DNA of 64,000 nucleotides from Anodontia alba (lineage: Eukaryota; Mollusca; Bivalvia; Lucinida; Lucinidae). Location: contig OZ024836.1 in NCBI GenBank assembly GCA_964016985.1, positions 40,792,803 through 40,856,802 of the forward strand, given 5' to 3'. Below, piece by piece: positions 33,694 to 45,846 of this stretch. The position numbers and the translations under genes were made by a program. The stretch's first letter is position 1; each line of letters begins with the position of its first letter. The notes beneath the pieces were generated by a model, which ran no database searches, was not told the origin of the DNA, and saw only the letters and a program-made list of their open reading frames with translations.

Positions 33694-33996
33694 GCCGGCC
33701 TCGGTGGCTCAGTTGGATGCGCCGTCCGACTGGAGACCAGGAGGTCGCGGGTTCAACCCCCGCCGAGGTCGGCAACATTCTTTCGTAGAGATTGATCATG
33801 AAATATTTTCTACGGTCATTCTCTCCCTTCCGCTGATTCAAGAAAGGCCAGTTTCTGGCGAAAGAGTGTGCACAATACTGGTTAACCGCATAGAGGACTA
33901 AGCCTGCCCAGTAAACGTGTGGTTAGGTAAACTGGCCGCGCTCGACATGACCCCATTGGGTTGACAGGGCCGTAAAACCTCAACACAAACAAACAA
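33694..33996 (+). mobile_element. tRNA-headed SINE with (CAAA)n tail, copy 1
   Basis: The first ~77 bp are tRNA-like. A 7-bp acceptor (GGCCTCG, 33697-33703, against CGAGGTC, 33764-33770, one G-T pair) and a T arm GCGGGTTCAACCCCCGC are clear; D and anticodon arms are poor, so it is not a working tRNA. The body includes TTTCTGGCGAAAGAGTGTGC and CCAGTAAACGTGTGGTTAGG, then the tail GGCCGTAAAACCTCAACAC and (AAAC)n. Flanks ACTAAGATATTA (33682-33693) and ACTAATATATTA (33997-34008) look like a 12-bp target-site duplication with one mismatch. Confidence 0.85.
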
Positions 33997-34071
33997 ACTA
34001 ATATATTAACGTGGTGTAAAACTTTATAATACTCTATTTATTTTATTGTGTACACGCCAGTCAGTCGTCGC

Positions 34072-34072
<1 letters not shown>

Positions 34073-34127
<55 letters not shown>

Positions 34128-34129
34128 TT
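34073..34129. repeat. Poly-A followed by (TA)n
   Basis: About 39 A residues followed by nine AT units. It could be the tail of a retroposed sequence, but no body was recognised upstream. Confidence 0.9.
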
Positions 34130-34155
34130 CATTTTCACTGCATGTAGAAAATAAA

Positions 34156-34250
34156 CCCATTTATGCCTGCCGTCCCATAAAAGGGAAATTGGCAAACAGT
34201 GTAGGCCTAGATCAGAACGCGGCGTCTGATCAGGGTCTACACTTTGCATT
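34156..34250 (+). mobile_element. Fragment of TTAA-type hairpin element
   Basis: Starts CCCATTTATGCCTGCCGTCC, then GGCAAACAGTGTAGGCC paired with GGGTCTACACTTTGC around GCGGCGTCTGATC. It matches the left end of the complete element at 36379-36563; the right terminal repeat is missing. Confidence 0.6.
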
Positions 34251-35144
34251 TAGTACCTGCATTTCGATAAAACATGCTACTAATAAAAAGTAACTAGAAA
34301 TCCCTTCCACTTGAAATGGGCCCGTCCTCAGGTGTGAGGTAGAAGAGTCCACCCGATATAAATGGATTAAACGGAAAACCTTATTGAGATTTTTTGCGAG
34401 ATACCATTTGAAATCTGGGAGATTAGTAAGCAATATGAATAAGACAAATTACCCAATTAACAGCTAATATCATAACTATTTACTGACCGTATAATCTATC
34501 CATGATCTTTTTTTCTATTGGCTCATAAGCTGGACAGCAGATTGGTCGAATTATATGATTGGTTGGTGAGAAAACTCCTCATTGGCTTGTTAGAGTGGGC
34601 GTGGTTTGAAGTTGTCGGACGCTTTCAGAAACTGTCATACAGCATACACTTGTAAATGTAAATCACATAATAAAGGCATATTGCACCACGCCTTAGCTGT
34701 TGGTGTTTTTTGATGCATTTTCTCACAGTTACTAGAAATAAAAACAGCTTGTTGAAATCAAACAATATTAATTCAAAGATAGATTTTAATTTTCTAATGT
34801 TCGTAGACGTATGGACGCAATGGCCAACTTGCAAAGTAAATTGATATTCAAAAGACGGAATTTTCATACTTTCATGAAGCCTGAAAAATGAAATAAATTA
34901 CTTAAAGCTCCATTGTGTCACCTACGAACATGGAACAGATAGACCAACGGCACATATTTTGGTGCTGGTCTCTGGTGTTAGCTGTCTAGTTTATACAAAG
35001 CCCAAGTACTACGACTGCTAACAACGGTCAGACCAGGCTGCGTGACTTTCAGTTGGTGGTCGAACTCTGACTTGGTATAAGCTACGTTTTCCCATAATAA
35101 TACCCGCATATGATGATAGCGGTTTGTTCGGACATGCGGCAAAA

Positions 35145-35145
35145 G

Positions 35146-35224
<79 letters not shown>

Positions 35225-35285
35225 TAACGTACACACACATATATATATTAACACACACACACCCACACACACATATATATATATA
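35145..35285. repeat. (CT)n(CA)n compound microsatellite
   Basis: Nine CT units, then about 29 CA units to 35220, then mixed CACAC and TATA runs to about 35285. All open frames across it are low-complexity artefacts. Confidence 0.95.
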
Positions 35286-36374
35286 TCCCTAAATGTTCGG
35301 ATTGACAGGCGTGTGAAAAAACTGAGACCCAGATCAGACTCTATTAATAATCATAATAATTGTACGCGGGTACTTCTGTTATTAAATTATTACATACACG
35401 GACAAAAGTGAATTGTTTATCGATTTCCAGTCATCCATAGCTTTTTACGATTGGTCACCCGTAACTTTTTACGGGACCCGTAAGTATTTACGATGTAGAA
35501 GCTCTATAATTTTAATTGTTGGACTGAATAGGCACTTTAAATAAAGCTTCCACATCTGTTATATTTATCATTAGAAGGGTTCCCTGGAGTCGAGGAACAT
35601 ACTTTTAAGAAGTAGGATACCAATAAAGTTGGCAAGGACTGGAAACAACAAAAACTATTCGGAAGCCTTTAATGGCTATATTTCATAAAAACGATTGGCT
35701 CTGATTGGACGATGATAGATGCTACTGTTTGAATTTATGTCAGATTTACACAAACATACATTGCAGTTAATTGCAGGCAAAGTTTTAATTTTATCAATGA
35801 TATAATTGTAGTGTGCTATGGTTGAAAAAATCAGACCTGGTAAACATTTGTTTCTTTTGTTTATTTTCTTGCTTTTGATGCATTATACGTCAGTTTAAGG
35901 CTAACTTTGTATTTGAGACCATATTTCGAAGTCTGTGAATTCTGTAAGGGTCAGAATGTAGCCAAATGCTATAATGAAATAAACGTCAAAAAGATTGCCC
36001 TTGGAAACAAAGAATACACTACGGATTATAAAATGTGAGTCTCAGTTTTATTGAGACTCTTCATAAGCAGAAATGAAGTTTGCAACACTGCTTACGCCCT
36101 CTATCGTATACATGAGCAGAACTACATTTTCGAAAGCCTATAAAAAAGTAATCTGGCTCCTGTTTCCTTTAAAGAAACGAACGTAAAAAATCAGACGCGG
36201 TCGTTTTTATATGTTTGGAGTCTATAAATTATTTACGAAGGCAGGGAAACCTAAAACATATCTGTTAATTTCATTGCTACGTTTACCTCCCTTTTATAAG
36301 TCAGACAGAAAATTTTAACTTTAACAAATCAGTGGATCACCAGCTCGTACTCTTCAGGAGGGATGAAAATGACA
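35286..36374. other. Anonymous DNA
   Basis: No gene, RNA or repeat family recognised. Confidence 0.45.
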
Positions 36375-36378
36375 TTAA

Positions 36379-36563
36379 CCCATTTATGCCGAGACGACTC
36401 TTATGTCCAATACGAAGTGGTTTCTGCTTAGTTCTATGTTTAGCATGTTTGATAGAAATTACTGCATATAGTGCAAACAGTGTAGACACTTATCAGACGC
36501 CGCGTTTGATCTAGGTCTGTACTGTTTGTAAGTGTCTTTTTGGAGACGCTAGGCATTTATGTG
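36379..36563. mobile_element. Complete TTAA-flanked MITE with hairpin core
   Basis: A 185-bp element with TTAA on both sides (36375-36378 and 36564-36567). Ends CCCATTTATGCC and the complement of CACATAAATGCC are inverted repeats. The interior holds GCAAACAGTGTAGAC facing GGTCTGTACTGTTTG around CAGACGCCGCGTTTGATC. The TTAA flanks and C-rich ends suggest piggyBac-type mobilisation (inference). It shares the hairpin core with the element at 2965-3169. Confidence 0.75.
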
Positions 36564-36567
36564 TTAA

Positions 36568-36830
36568 TGATTTATGAAAGCTTTTATGTAAGTTATGTAG
36601 ATAGACGCGTTACGTGGATGCTACTAGATCATTACCTAAATATCAAGACCCTATTGTGGTTTATTTACTGCTATAATAATATGTTCTGCAAACGGTTTCA
36701 AACAAGCCTCTGTACGAGCCAAACAATCATTTTGTATTTGTTTACAGCATTTGAAACAAGGGTGAAGATTTTGTGCCAGTAAAGATTTTTGCACCCTATA
36801 TCTCCTCGGTCGACTTTATTACTAACCGTT
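36568..36830. other. Anonymous DNA
   Basis: Nothing recognised. Confidence 0.4.
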
Positions 36831-37110
36831 CTCAGGCTTGGTTCTGGTTGTTATTTTGTTCGTTTTTAGTTTTTTTTTTTTTTTTTAGTTTTTTTTCATG
36901 TTTTGTTCTGTTCGTTTACGCATTTTTGTCTTTAGTGGATCATGTCTGACATTGTGATGACTTCGTTGGAGAGGAGGGAGCTGGTTGTTTGATGTGCTGA
37001 ATTGTGGCATAAGTACTGTTTGTGGTGGTTGGTATGCTTTTCCTGTTGGTGTCAGTTGAAAGCTATGTTTATTGATTGTGGCGTTCCCAGACAACTTCTG
37101 TACTATCAAA
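36831..37110 (+). repeat. Dispersed repeat, copy 1 (matches 48045-48340)
   Basis: Shared landmarks include AACCGTTCTCAGGCTTGGTTC, a T-rich stretch, TCATGTCTGACATTGTGATG, GGAGGGAGCTGGTTGTTTG, TCAGTTGAAAGCTATG and GATTGTGGCGTTCCCAGACA. The copy at 48045-48340 has the same order with about 65-75% similarity by eye. I do not recognise a protein in either. Confidence 0.55.
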
Positions 37111-38599
37111 TTACAGTCATATTAAGAATGAAATAACACAATCCGTGAAACGTATATGAGCCAGCACATGAATATAAGCTCAGTCTTACCAGAGCTTTTG
37201 CTGTTCGCAGACATGTAGTAAGGACCTTGAGGATACTTCAGGCAAAACACTCATGTCTGTAGCCCAAAAACGGGACTGCGCAAGCGCTTTTGAAGAATAA
37301 CAAACCGGAAAACATATGGTTCCCTTTTCGTGTGCCGGTTCGTCAAAAAAGAGACGCGAGAAGGAAGCAACAACAACACACTACTCGTTGAGAGCATTGG
37401 GACAAACAAAAATAGGATTTTGTTTTTCTTGAAAGAACAACTGCTGTAGAGTGTCATAAAAGTAAAATAAATAAAATCCATAAAAAAAAAAAGGTAAGAG
37501 AAAAGTCCAGGGAGTGCCATAATCACAAACCGCAGCCCTTCCCAGACACCAAGAGGAAGAGGAAACAGACAAAACCAAACAAGCGCAAATCGAACAAACG
37601 TACGAAAAGCACTAAGATTAGCTCTCTCTTCCCCAAGCGAGGTAATCGCAACGCTAAAAGGACTGAAAAACACAAGAACAAAATAACACAAGCTAAAGCA
37701 TAAAACAAATCGCCTCGTAGAATAAACCAAAAAGCAACAAAGTGTACGGGCCATTGCCTTAGAACAGTCAGTAGAGTAAACCACCGTGGGGTTTAAAGCA
37801 TTTTTACAGCTAACCAACTGCACCCTGGGTCCTGATGTTAAAGTTGCCCTTAGAAACACCGAACACAGACCAGAACGAAAACGCGAATATCGGTTTCATT
37901 GAGACGCAACGTGTCTTGCAGGGCTGCAAACGCCCGTTAGCACCGGCTTAAGTTGAATTCGATTTCCCAAAATATCAGAATTGGCTCAGTGGCCCCATGG
38001 AAAAAAATAAAGACTGTACTATGATGCTGCGCCATCACGCACAACGAAGGGCAAGGCCAGTTTGCACAACAGGACACTCTGGGCCACGTCATGCGAAAAC
38101 GTGTCTTGAGGAATAACATAGTTTATTTGGCATTGTAGAATGTATGACTGGACATGCCAGGAAGCGACTGCGTATGCGCGGTATGAATCTAAATCTGTGC
38201 ATTTTGCGCATGTTCGAAGACACGTTTTCTCTTGATGCGGCACAGCCTGATTTTCTTCCTCTGTCCGCAACTGCATCATTGGAAGTATAGATTATATTGA
38301 GAAACAGAGCAAATCCTGATCGCACAGCCTTATTCAAGGAACTACTGAATGAATTAACTTATTACGTATTCACAAGCGACAGGGTTAAGAGCATAGTGAC
38401 ATTACATGTGCATGGAGACATGTCTAAGTACATGGTGATATGTCTAAAACATGCTGACATGTATAAGTGCATGGTGACATGTTTATGTACATGGTGACAT
38501 TTAAAATAAACATTTAAAAAAATAAAAGAGTCTATTATGCCGAACACTTTTGTGAAAAAAAAAAAATGAAAACCAGTTAAGAAACAAGAAAGTTATTCG
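37111..38599. other. Anonymous DNA with a 202-codon open frame
   Basis: The minus strand is open from 37859 to 37251. The product would be rich in Phe, Leu and Cys with several hydrophobic runs because the plus strand is rich in A here (AAACAAGCGCAAATCG, AAAAGGACTG). No family is recognised and the start has no supporting context, so it is not called. A short reiteration of ATGGTGACATGT-like units lies at 38405-38500. Confidence 0.45.
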
Positions 38600-39955
38600 G
38601 CATTGAATTTCTAGAAAATGCTGTCATGGAAGCCGCCATTTTTGTTGGTTAATAATGTTGTAACCACCTAATTAAACATGCAAAAATAAATAAATAACAC
38701 CTGAAACAATATTTTGTTGTTATATACCTGTAATGTGTTATTTTGCATATAAATTATCAACCATCTCACATAAGCAGCCTATTCCTCTTAACAGGTGAGT
38801 TTTATTCGTGTAAAATATCTAATTAAGTATTCAAAATGGCGGCACCCGTGCTCACAATTGTATAAAATATAAACTGCAATATCTTTCTTATTTCTGAACC
38901 GATTTTAATCAGGTTAACGCCAAGATGCTTGTTTCCGAAAGTTAAATATTTAAGGCATATATTGCACAAGAGGGTCTTTCCCTTTAATTTGTCACCCTCA
39001 GTTCAAGAGATTGTAGTGCACAAGTTCCATTAGCATCTCGATGACCTCTTATATAGCGTAATCGACCTAATTACCGTACTGCAATTTAATCCATTTATTT
39101 GGTTATAATAGATAACATTTAAACACAAACCAAAATACCCATTGAATTTGGAAATGGGCCTGTCCAAAGTGTGCAATAAGAAAGTAGTTACGCCAGTTAT
39201 GCATCAAACATCTGCACCCAGTTTCACAATCATGCGTTAGGGTTAAGAATTGCTTAAAGCTCCGAAATTGAAATGGAGGGTTCAAGCTCAACTAAAGTGA
39301 ATAGTTTTGTTTTAGTCTGGAAGAGGATACCAAACTCTGTCTATCTGTTTCAATATTGAAAGTCCGCTTTCATGTAAAAGCCCAAAATCTGCGTGGCAAA
39401 TAGGAGTCCTTTGTCGATCTTAACTTGAAATAAAAAGCAACATTGGTAAACAATGTTTCTGAGATGAAAGATCTCGACAGAGTATGCATTTTGCTACACT
39501 TTTAATCACGACTGAATAAAAGCTTAAAATGCTATTAACGTTTACATATTTCAAAGTCAATGTCAACGGCACCACCATTATGAATATTAACGGGGTTCTA
39601 AAAGTTTTAAAATATTAAATAAGATTTTCTAGATGACAGAAAATGTGCATTTTTGTCATTTAAACTCAACAAAGGTACACAGAAGATGCTCTATGCGCAA
39701 ATGCTGAGTAAACTATTGTTGTGAACCATATTTATTAAGCTTTTCCATATTTAGTTAAGGCTTTAATAATGTCATAAATTCTCATTTAATATTCAAAATG
39801 GCGATGCCCATAATAGCAATTTTAATATCTTCAAACCTCGATAACTTTTTTTCATTATTTTTCATCCAATTTCGATCAACTTTGCATCTATATAGTTTCA
39901 AGCTCTTTAATATCAAATACCCTTTTTATCAACATTGCCTTTCCCTTTAAGGTAT
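38600..39955. repeat. Pair of diverged repeats around TTCAAAATGGCGGC
   Basis: Segments near 38815-38990 and 39770-39955 share ATTCAAAATGGCG, a TTTTAATATCTT/AATATCTTTC stretch, a CCGATTTTAATCA/CCAATTTCGATCA stretch, and end in TTTCCCTTTAA. They are two degraded copies of an unknown dispersed repeat, about 960 bp apart. Confidence 0.45.
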
Positions 39956-40648
39956 GAATGTAAAACTGAACCCTGGCCCCCGAGGTTATAAAACTTTTTT
40001 GATGCTCAACTCAGCTGAGCATGAAATTTCCCCTGCCAATAGATATGAAACTGCCAACAATAGTGTTGACATAAATTTTTGTATTTATAAGCAGAGAATT
40101 TATTTATGTTTAGCAAACAGAATTTGCAATTGTTAGTAATTTGAGATTTATTAGCAAGCTAAGGGATTATACTGAAAATTGCCCGATTCTCCATTTGAAA
40201 AATAGAGGGGTGGGGGTCGCATTTTTCAAAACAGTAATATTCAGGAAGCAGTGACACAGATGTTTTTTTTTATTTATATGTCTCCTTTATTACAAATAAT
40301 TTTGGATGTGTTATTGCAGATATTAAGTCATTTTATATGTTCTTTTTTATACCTACCCCTAAAACGTCTTTTTAGATAGATATGGGCTCAATTTCCACCA
40401 AATTATTGAACTATTTTCCGGTTATTTTGTTTTTAATTAGATACGTTTTAGTACCTATAAGATAATGTTATCAACGATTCACTAGGTATCGATCTTGCGC
40501 ATTCGTCTATAGATAATATGACGAACTTCATGGCTAGCATGTGTTAAAAGGGGGGTAACAACCTTTTCAAACTTAAGTGCCTTCCACCCCGTGACCGATA
40601 AAATCCTTTCGTCTATTCACTGTTCCGTCATAGCTACAATGCATATAT
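39956..40648. other. Anonymous DNA
   Basis: No gene or clear repeat is recognised. The 60-codon plus-strand frame at 39954-40136 has no domain. Confidence 0.45.
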
Positions 40649-40928
40649 CATCACGAAAACATGCCTATATAATTTTGACCCCCTTAAACCCCACTTTTAT
40701 ATAGTAAAACTGGGGTTTACAGGGGTATACATTATTTTTCTTATTTTTGCTCAAAACATACATTGTGGGTACTCGTTAGAACCGCCTCGTCGAGGCGGTT
40801 CTAACGAGTACCCACAATCTATGTTTTGAGCAGAAATATGAAAAATATCAGAGTTTTTTTTATCTGAAAATTTTCAGTTTTTGGAGGTGAATTTTTCTAT
40901 ATATTTGAATAGGCGTGTTTTCGTAATG
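40649..40928 (-). mobile_element. Palindromic MITE, family P1, copy C (reverse orientation)
   Basis: Ends CATCACGAAAACATGCCTAT and ATAGGCGTGTTTTCGTAATG. The core palindrome is centred near 40791 on CCTCGTCGAGG. The GGGGTTTACAGGGGTATAC side comes first, so it is inverted relative to copy A. Confidence 0.87.
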
Positions 40929-41973
40929 TAAAGGAATTTGTCCGTCACGGGGTGTAACAGTATTCACTCAGCCACTAACCTTACTTACCCTAAGTTTCAT
41001 TTTATCCGTATCTTTCCCAATGCAACCCCTACAATCTTATGTAGCCGCCACAGTGAGTGGTAGACGCAATGCACATTGAATGATTAGAGTATGCACAAAG
41101 AGTAGAGTAAAAAAACAAAACAGTATTATTACATGTATCAGTAGGGCTACAAAGTTAATACTTTCTGGAGATTTCATGCACAGCAATTTCAGAAATGCGT
41201 AGAATTTACGAATATATTATTTCATGATAATGTTAGCAAAACCGCAAATATTGGCCCGAAATTATTTTAATTTGACTCTTGTAAGCATAATCAACCAAAA
41301 ATTCTAAACAAAATGAAATTTGACATAGTTCAAAAATCCTGCCTGTAATGGGGAAATTTCACGGCCTTTCAGAACAATTCTTTTCAAGCCAACTGAGCTG
41401 AGCATGATGAAAGTTTTATAATTTTTGGGTCGGGTAACTGGACATTTGCTTTTAATAAATGATTACCACTGTGCAAAACAGTTTTAAGGCCATATGAGAA
41501 AAGTGAAGGCCCATAGCATTTTACATTGTCTATTCATGACCTTTGCCAACTGTACACGCTTACAGGCCCATGAGATTTTGTCTGCTTTGGTACCAAAATT
41601 AGTCCTAATGCATAATTTAGGCAATTCGGCAGTAGAATTTAGGAAAATTATATATTTAGACGGCTATTTCAAATATAAGAGTAGAAAATCATCTGTGCTA
41701 CCACTAACCCTTTCATCTACCGTGGCATCCTACATGATCTGTGTGAGTGTCTCCAAAGAGGCGGAAGCTGATTACATGACAAATAACCTACCATTCCGTG
41801 TCTTGCTTTAAAATTTTAGAAGGACTGTTGTCAGGAAAGTACCAATACTGGTCCTTTAAAATTAAAACAAAAACTTCCCCGCTGCTGAACATTTGCAAAT
41901 GTGAATAAAATCTACAAGGAAAGACAATGGTAGACTGTAGCCTAAACGTACGAGTCGTAGCAAGGCGTAGTAC
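40929..41973. other. Anonymous DNA
   Basis: No gene recognised. A 105-codon plus-strand frame (41494-41811) has no family or context support. Confidence 0.45.
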
Positions 41974-42230
41974 CATTACGAAAACATGCCTATTCAAATA
42001 TCCAGAAAATTTTACCACCAAAAAATGAAAATTTTCAGATAAAAAAATCTAATATTTTTCATATTTCTGCTCAAAACATAGATTGTGGGTACTCGTTAGA
42101 ACCGCCTCGACGAGGCGGTTCTAACGAGTACCCACAATCTATGTTTTGAGCAGAAATAAGAAAAATAATGTATACCCCTGTAAACCCCAGTTTTACTATA
42201 TAAAAGTGGGGTTTAAGGGGGGTCAAAATA
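41974..42230 (+). mobile_element. Palindromic MITE, family P1, copy D, right end lost
   Basis: Starts CATTACGAAAACATGCC. The core (42062-42158) is a perfect palindrome with 48-bp arms around a single unpaired A. The copy ends at GGGGGGTCAAAATA without the terminal ATAGGCATG..GATG, so its right terminal repeat has been lost. Confidence 0.87.
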
Positions 42231-45200
42231 AGAATTTTATAACCTCATTCACAATGCATATAATATAAAATTCATTGAACTATAATAGATTACTTCTCAA
42301 ATATGCATATATTTGGGCGCGATCTCGTCCATTATCTAACAGCTGGGCAAGCATCGGTATTTGCATGAAAACCTTGAACACATGTACACGTATAGCATAA
42401 CTGACCACTATGTCACATGCCGAATACAGAAATTCCAGTGCGACACATGGGAATTCCTTGCTATGACATAATAATCAGTAAACACGAGCCGAACTACCGT
42501 TATAGTAATACCCTACATTCGGACGGAAGGCGGCTTCTGAGCGGGTTCTATATTTTTTCCACTCATCCCACTGTGTTTATACGTGTCAGGCGTAGTAAAA
42601 TGGACTTGTTCTTATTTCAGGACAAGTATTTTAAGTGTTCGAACACTCAGGGAAAATACGAATAAGTTTTTCACTGTATGATGGCTTGTAGTTAACATAA
42701 TTATCTGTGCATAGAGATAACAAATGGCAATTCTGTAACGAATTGATGCAAGTAACAGTTAGGTAGTGTCTTTGTCCGTTCCATTTAAAGTAAATACTTA
42801 AGAAACAAAGGCCACGAGTATTACATGGAATTCAACAGGCAAAATGATGATTCGGATGAAACAGAAATGAACCTCACTATCTAACTATGCGCAAGTTTAC
42901 GTTTTGGATCAATATTGACCACATCGACACAAAATGTAGAAAACATTAAGTTACTACATTTTGCGAAGAGGCTAATACAAAATGTACACTTCTTTTCTTT
43001 GTGCGTTAGCGTCAACGCAATATGTAGAAAATTCTACATTTATATATTTTGCGTTGTAACAACCACTATGTATTCGGACGGAGAGCAGACTTCAAATCTG
43101 TGAGCGGCCAGCAAAAGCCTCGATTAGACTGCGAAAATGCGTTCCTTTATTTGCGTATCTGATAAGGGGAATTCCCAATGCAGTGACGCATTAAAAAGCG
43201 ATTCGTTTTCTCTTTTTTCCCCATTATGTAGCGTACATAATGGTTTCTTAATATTTTGCTTCAGAATGTTTTAGTACTCCATAGCTATTCAACATCCATT
43301 ATAATCTACAAAATGGACCCACATCCATTATACTTACATCTGTTTAAGATGTAAGTACACCGTTCAGAGATCTAACAGGGATACCTTATTAAAGCTTAGC
43401 ATGCTGGGTAAAATTTTCAGTAGCGACATTTTGAAGACCCAGAAGACAGGATTTAACACTTATATAATGCAAAATGCTGTTTGTTACCGCTGCCGGTGGA
43501 CATCCAGTTAATGCTTACATAATCCTCTAGGTACTCGGTGCTTAGGTACGCATATCAGTACACGTGTACCGATATAAAAGTTAACCTTATGTCATTTCTT
43601 CGTGACAAGTCTAGTCTAGTCTGGTTCAGTCACGGACACCCGCGGATAGTAAATGCGTTTACACCAGCTGGACTTTATTTAGCAGGTCATCGCTGCCGCT
43701 TGACAAAGCTGATCTCCTCGATTTTTGCATGTGTAAAAAAAACTCTTTAAATTGGACAGTTTTTCTGTCATTTTCACAATTTAGGTGATTTAACGATAAC
43801 GTGTTTTACTACTTTGAATGAAACGAGTTTAAAGTTTAATTCGTCAAGATGATTAATTCTTTCAACATTACGTCAGCGACGAAGGTCATTTGCAGATGTT
43901 GGTGTAGGGCTCGAAAAAGCGCAGATCGTCATTCAAAGGAAACAGTGTAGTATGGGTTCCAAAGTAAACATTTTTGCTTACCCTACAATCGGAAAAATAT
44001 TCATTGTGTTTTTTATAGGAAGACAGTTTGAACATGCCTGTATACACAAGTAAAACAACTGTATAGAACATATGCATACATTGCAATCACGAAAACTGGC
44101 ATGTTTCTACGGAGGCCCAGTAGGTACTTAACAAATTCTAAGTATAAAAAAGCTTGCGTATTCAGATTAACGTTATAGAAAAGAAAAGATTATGTTAAAA
44201 CAGACACCAGAATGTTTATTTTCTAATGCGCATATACAATTGACACGCAGATTGTTTTCTGCATCCAAGGGAGTGTACCGAGTTTTACTGCCTGGAACCA
44301 ATTTTAAAAGTTCGCAAGCAACATTTGTTTTTCAATGTCATATATCAGAAGGTTCAAAGAAATGGACTGGTACCAAAAATGTCCGATTTCTGATCAAATT
44401 TGACCGCTAGGATAACTTGAAAGAGAACACTTGTTTTGAAAATTTTACAATATCATTTTGAGTTTTGTCTGACACCTTACGGGCGTTCGCATTATGTTTT
44501 TTTTCTATTAAATTAATTCATGTACAATACAATTTTATGCTTATTTAAGTCTTTAAAATGCATGCCGAGGGAGTTCTCTGCAAATTTTGTCATGTCCACA
44601 ATTTTAAAACATTTGTTGACGGGCTACACCGGGTAAGAATGTATGAAGCCCAAACCCAGTAAGTCAAGTAATTTCCGCAAACAAAAAAAAAATCATCGAA
44701 ATTCCATAAAGTACAAGTCGTTTAACAAAACGCGACAAGATGTTTAAACATCCAGTGCTCATTTACATTTAGACATCAACTGTACAGATTAATTTATGGC
44801 GAGTCGGGTGTATTTACCTATCAGTTAGGCTGGCTCCAGTCGTTTTTGTTTTATATCTATTTCTCTCTCTTCTCATTATTTTTTTTTATCATGATCCTCT
44901 TTAATCCAACTTCAAGTTACCTATGGCTGAACAAAAACTTTCTTTCTAGCCAAGGGAATGAAATAAACAAAAATTATACAAGCTATACAAGTGTTGTGTC
45001 CCCTCGAAAAAAAAGAAGAAAAAGAAAGAAAAGAAAAATAAAGAAAGGGTCTGGGGCGAGACTACCTGTCAGTATATACCTGTTTATACACCTGCCACAA
45101 GTACTAGACCTGGAAGCAAATGGCAATGTCTATATCACTGTCAAACTGGCCTAGTCTATTCATAAATTTGTTTGAACAGAGTTTCTATTAGGGTGGCGGT

Positions 45201-45567
45201 GGTTTTTTTTTTTTGTTTTTTTTTTGTCAGAAATACCTTACTTCATGTACACAGTGTAGGTCTTGGTCAAGCGTTTAAGGTCATTTTTCAGCCCCTGTTG
45301 CAGACCTCGGACTCAGGACCACTCGATTCCGTGGTTAACATCAGAACAATTACTTACATATCAAACATAAAAACAAAGAAAGAAGGAACGAACGAAAAGA
45401 AAGAATGACAAGAAATCGGAGGGCTATATTGCGTTTGGGCAGTTTTTTTCGTCTGTTCGTTCGACACACTTTGCATAGAGATAGGAGCTTGAATTTTTAC
45501 GTGTAGAATCAGGATAAAATAACTAGACCCGTATGTTTTCCGTCGGACTTGTAGTTCCAGAGTATGC
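42231..45567. other. Anonymous DNA
   Basis: No gene recognised. Small shared motifs occur: ATTCGGACGG near 42519 and 43073, an ACTTACATC..GATGTAAGT dyad near 43333-43355, and AGCATGCTGGGTAAAA near 43399, which returns near 53500. Open frames here (for example 42417-42665, 44192-44410, 44846-45154) lack recognisable domains. Confidence 0.45.
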
Positions 45568-45846
45568 CATTATGAAAACATGCCTATTCAAATATATTGA
45601 AAATTTTACCACCAAAAAATGAAAATTTTCAGATAAAAAATTCTGATATTTTTTCTTATGTCTGCTTAAAACGTAGATTGTGGGTACTGGTTAGAACCGC
45701 CTCGACGAGGCGGTTCTAACGAGTACCCACAATCTATGTTTTAAGCAGACATAAGAAAAATAATATATACCCCTGTAAACCCCAGTTTTACTTTATAAAA
45801 GTGGGGTTTAAGGGGCTCAGAATTACATAGGCAAGTTTTCATAATG
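45568..45846 (+). mobile_element. Palindromic MITE, family P1, copy E
   Basis: Starts CATTATGAAAACATGCC and ends GCAAGTTTTCATAATG. Its core (about 45653-45760) has matched arm variants not seen in copy D: TGTCTGCTTAAAAC on the left and GTTTTAAGCAGACA on the right. The pairing also extends outward (TTCTTA / TAAGAA), so the palindrome is longer than in copy D. Only two arm mismatches were seen. Confidence 0.87.

Larger units (their letters stand above)
34009..35144. other. Anonymous DNA with hairpin fragment and poly-A
   Basis: Contains poly-A/(TA)n at 34073-34129 and a hairpin fragment at 34156-34250. No gene is recognised. Confidence 0.45.

Noticed and set aside
33697..33770. tRNA gene
   Set aside because: Acceptor and T arms pair, but D and anticodon arms do not, and a SINE body with tail and target duplications follows.
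35018..35411. Cys/Val-rich and His/Thr-rich frames
   Set aside because: They read through the (CT)n(CA)n microsatellite.
37251..37859. 202-codon minus-strand open frame with hydrophobic runs
   Set aside because: Hydrophobicity follows from an A-rich opposite strand; no family, signal or context supports it. A transcript or protein match would change this.
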